This document shows, piece by piece, positions 60,857-64,000 of a stretch of DNA of 64,000 nt. Positions within the stretch are counted from its first letter, which is position 1. Every line of letters begins with the position of its first letter. A program made the translations under genes and the position numbers. The notes beneath the pieces are model-generated. The model worked only from the letters and a program-made list of their open reading frames with translations. It was not told the DNA's origin and did no database searches. The DNA comes from Euglena gracilis (taxonomy: Eukaryota; Euglenida; Euglenophyceae; Euglenales): assembly GCA_039621445.1 (NCBI GenBank), contig CP154956.1, positions 47,783,291 through 47,847,290 on the forward strand, given 5' to 3'.

Positions 60857-63143
60857 ACACACGCACACACACACACGCACACACACACACACACACACAC
60901 GCACACACACACACACACATACCCAGGCACGCATACATACATGCATAAACAGGCGGACACTCAGACAGAGACATGCACACACGCCCCTTTGTGCACAAGC
61001 ACTCGCACGCACACAGACACAAAATTTTCTGGAAATTGAGTTTTATGGTTTTTCACTTGTCACAAAAAGCCCTAGCCCCGCAAAAAGTGACTTTGATTTT
61101 ATTTCAGAAACTGGATTTCCCACAGATGCTGCAAAGGGTTGTAACTGAGGTGGCCAGACTCGCACAAAATTCTCCTTTGTCGGTGAACGCACTTGCACAA
61201 ATCAACAATTTCTTTGTAAATGGCAAAGAGAGACAGAGAGAGGGAGGACGAGGTGAGAGGGAGGGAGGGAGGGAAGGAGGGAGAGAGGGAGGAAAAGCGC
61301 GCAGAGAGAGGGGAGGGTTATGAAATGTGAGCTTTAAGCAAACTCAAGGCACAACCAACGCGAAACACAAAATGGCAGCCAACCACTGGTCATCAGGGCC
61401 ATCTGAGTCAGCTGCTTCACGTACATGAAGTTCTTTTCACGGTTGCAGCAGTACAAAATGTACTTGCACACCATGCGGGTGACCTCCGGGTCCACCTCCT
61501 TCGGCAACGCCAGCAAGTTGCACGCTGCCTACAGGGCGTCTCGGGGCTCATCAAAGAAGAGTTCCAAGCGGAAAACTTGAATCAAAACTGACTGAGCCCT
61601 CCGAAGGAACCTCAGGGAGAAAATATATTTGTAAAACCGAAAAATTGAGTGGTCCACGGTACATAAACTATTGCCTGGGGACGACACCAATCAAAAAAAG
61701 AAACGAACTTTTGAGTAAAGTTTTTGAAGTTTTTGAATAAAAAAAGGGGGGCAACAACCCCATTCACAACTGATTTGCGTTGCGACGAAAGCCAATGGTG
61801 TCCCAGGCGCCCTGCCCACCAGGCCGTACCACGATTGTGGCCGTTCCATCAAGAAGTCCGGCGGGGGTGTGATCCCGGGGACGTCGATGCAGATGGCCTT
61901 GGGCTTCGCCCGAAGGAGGTACTCGGTCACCTTCTTGGTGAAGCCGGGGATGTCCTTCACCTCCGGCTTGGCCCTCAGCCGGCGGCCGGAGCCGCGCAGC
62001 AGGTTGAACAGCACGGAGCTCTTCCCCACGTTGGGCATGCCCACGGTCGGGGGCCCGCCCTCGCTGGGCAGAGAAACGGGGGTGGGGGTCGGCGCGTTGG
62101 AAAGCAGTCACAAAAGCCCCAGACTCTGTGTGTGCGCATACGCACCGTGATGTTCACCTGGGGGGAACAAGCGTTGGGAACTTGACCCCGACAGTCAATC
62201 AAGCTGGCGGGGGGGGGGAGTTAACAACTGGACGTGTCTGCGCATTTTGTTCGATCAACTTCCGTTGGAAATTGGTCTTCAGGAACAGAGAGGTCCTCAC
62301 ATAACAAACAGTGCCAATTTACTGGGGGTAAACTGGCAACCCACAAACGCCAACAGGGGTTCATATGCCCAATGCACGTGCAGCTAACGCCCCAAATACC
62401 TTGGCAATGCAGACAAGACTGCAGAAAATTCTCATTCAGAGCCCATCCAAAAACACCTGACAGACTCTTCAGGTCCTGCCTCTTTGAGCACCTTGTGGGG
62501 TTCCTCTCTTCTTTTCAGCCAATCCCCCCAAATGCAGGGGTCGCATTTGGGCAGGGATAGAGGAATGTGTGAGTTGGAAGAAGCAGGTCCCAAATGTTAC
62601 CACCCGAATCAGGGATCCAAAATAAAAAGATGTCAGGTGCATCATATTTGCAGCTGTGAAAGCTTATTGCCAATGAGGCATGCCCACACTGCCAACAACT
62701 GGGGGACAAAGCAGTGAGGGGGAGGGCAGGGCGCAATTGTTGCTCTTGGACTCGATGGAGTCCATCAGCAGCTCGTAGGCGCCCTCGAACGGGGCGAAGC
62801 CGCCGGAGCGGCCCTCGTGGGTGTCGAGGAAGACGCACTTCGCCTTGGGCCACGACTCCAGCGTCCACTTCTTCACCCGGTCCCGAGTCGGCTTGTCGAT
62901 GAGGTCGGCCCCAGAGCGCCCCTCTGGGGCCAGCCGGTGGGGGTTGGGGGGCCGGCCCATGGCAGGCGGCCATCCACTTCAACAAAATCTGAACAAACAT
63001 GAAACAAAAATGGCGACGTGGACTTCTGGGGAAAAGGACTCGGACGTTCCAAAGGAATCGTGTGGAGGGGGGTCCTGCGCGGCGTGGGTGTAGTAGATGA
63101 GGTGCAGCCGGTGCCTGGCAAGGCGCTGGAATGAGGGGTGCGC
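60100..63143 (-). CDS. MTG1: MTG1/RbgA-type mitochondrial ribosome-assembly GTPase, multi-exon
   Basis: Circularly permuted GTPases of this family help assemble the large mitochondrial (or organellar) ribosomal subunit. Exons seen on the minus strand: 63,081-63,143 ([21 protein letters not shown], the G4-like block), about 62,734-62,909 ([24 protein letters not shown]), 61,820-62,063 ([18 protein letters not shown], the P-loop, then DIPGFTKKV and IDVPGITPP, the G3 motif), about 61,395-61,528 ([36 protein letters not shown]) and 60,100-60,331 ([20 protein letters not shown], the typical C-terminus). The intron 61,529-61,819 is GT-AG. The junctions at 62,910-63,080 and about 62,064-62,730 show no GT/AG pair. 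Upstream exons with the start are not recognised. Confidence 0.72.
60794..60925. repeat. CA microsatellite in an intron of the MTG1-like gene
   Basis: About 60 CA dinucleotides with a few GCA interruptions, between the exons at 61,395 and 60,331. Confidence 0.95.
61228..61316. repeat. GA/GGGA purine tract
   Basis: GAGA, GGGAGGGA and GGAA units on the plus strand, in the same intron of the MTG1-like gene. A pure-purine strand of this length can adopt triplex structure. Confidence 0.8.
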
Positions 63144-63739
63144 CTGGGGACGCCTTGCTGGCGGTTTGAACATGTGCACGCACAAATGTACTACTTTGCC
63201 AGCGTGGTCAACCCCCGTCCCAGATGTGGCAATGCCCAGAAATGCATGTACATGGGGCAGGGTGGCAACAAACACACTCAGTGTTGGACAAATAGAGGAG
63301 CCACACGAAACAAGTAGAAGCACAAGGACTCACTTTGACCACCTGATTGTGTAGTCCTGGTGATGGCATATGTGCCAAGGAAGGCTCCAGCAATACCCCA
63401 CCCTCAAATTTGCACAAAAATTCATGCAAATCCCAAGGCAAGGCCGGTAGATTGATCGTTTAAAACTTCCCCAACCGATCAATTGCGGCTAATTGATCCC
63501 CCCCCCCCCCAAACGATTAGCTGACTACTGATTTTGCATGGGAAATCAATGAAAACTGTCTTTCCTCTCATTCCTTCATAACAGGCCCTGAGAATGGCGA
63601 TTTTCAAGAGTGGGAGGTCTACACCCATCCACCCACCCACCCACCCAGGGGAGAGACCAACTATTTGGTGGTCAAAAAAATGGCGCTTCGCGCCGAAAAA
63701 AAGGGCGGAGAATGGCCAAAGCCCCGCCGGAGCCACAAG
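63144..63739. other. No recognisable exon
   Basis: Expected to contain or precede the 5' exons of the MTG1-like gene (N-terminal RbgA motifs), but I could not identify them. A C13 run lies at about 63,499-63,511 and CCAC repeats at 63,628-63,646. Confidence 0.35.
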
Positions 63740-64000
63740 GCCCTTGGGGGTCCCGGGTTAGGGGGGGGGGGGGTCTGGCAGACCCGCCCAACCTACCACC
63801 CCTTCTCCCCCTAAGGGGTCCAATCTTAAAAAACCCCAGGCCCAGAGGCCGACCCGCCTCCCGGGCGCTGGAGTGCCTTGGCTGAGTGCCTGGAACTTTT
63901 GGCTGCGTGCCCCCCCCCCCCCGCCGATGGGGGAGGTCGGATATGGGTGCCTTGGGATGTCTACCCACAGGCAGACAGGTTGGTACCACCTTGAGATTCA
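63740..64000. repeat. GC-rich foldback repeat, cut by the window end
   Basis: GGGAGGTCGGAT, TGGGTGCCTTGG and GAGTGCCTTGGCTGAGTGCC resemble the 8575-8880 repeat. GGCGC-TTC-GCGCC forms a short hairpin at 63,682-63,695 nearby. Confidence 0.45.

Noticed and set aside
60369-61148. 259-codon plus-strand frame
   Set aside because: Its centre is a Thr-His translation of a CA microsatellite and it overlaps introns and an exon of the MTG1-like gene on the other strand.
1-64000. CRISPR arrays, bacterial operons, rRNA genes
   Set aside because: Repeats present are minisatellites, microsatellites and transposon ends; no spaced direct-repeat array, ribosome-binding-site pattern or conserved rRNA segment was seen.

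Overview
This window is repeat-rich nuclear DNA of a microbial eukaryote, probably an alga or other protist. I cannot name the lineage. The grounds are LTR and tyrosine-recombinase retrotransposons, a split host gene with one clear GT-AG intron, CA and TATACA microsatellites, and no bacterial gene organisation. Poly-G and poly-C runs of 8 to 16 bases are extremely common, and many reading-frame breaks fall on them.

Layout. 1-10,100: no recognisable gene; three foldback (MITE-like) elements at 63-1009 (with another nested at 95-626) and 1139-1666, short minisatellites at 6.4-7.3 kb and GC-rich foldbacks. 10,100-18,500: two decayed DIRS-like (tyrosine recombinase) retrotransposons, one on each strand, with inverted-repeat pieces. 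18,500-23,900: mostly unrecognised, with stray DIRS ends and a 360-bp TATACA microsatellite. 23,914-29,819: an old, truncated, stop-ridden copy of a chromodomain Ty3/Gypsy element. 30,157-46,938: a young, full-length 16.8-kb copy of the same family with 429-bp LTRs identical by eye, a 5-bp target duplication (GGTAC), a tRNA-iMet-type primer site, a polypurine tract, Gag, Pol (protease, RT, RNase H, integrase, chromodomain) and a third, 1814-codon ORF of unknown function. It sits inside an inverted Gag relic of a related element. 47,617-52,344 and about 52,926-57,741: two closely related DIRS-like elements in tandem on the minus strand, each with terminal inverted repeats and an internal complementary region, encoding Gag-like protein, RT, RNase H plus Dam-like methylase, and tyrosine recombinase. 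58,667-63,143: the only likely host genes, a Gly-rich protein and a mitochondrial-type MTG1/RbgA GTPase in several exons, both on the minus strand.

Most notable: the giant third ORF of the chromovirus; a conserved in-frame UAG between gag and pol followed by a strong stem-loop (readthrough signal); splice-like signals in the LTR, at the pol start and before the third ORF; and an excess of short perfect hairpins with A-rich loops through the element. The young copy nevertheless carries two small frame breaks (gag near 32,243; RNase H/integrase near 38,297).
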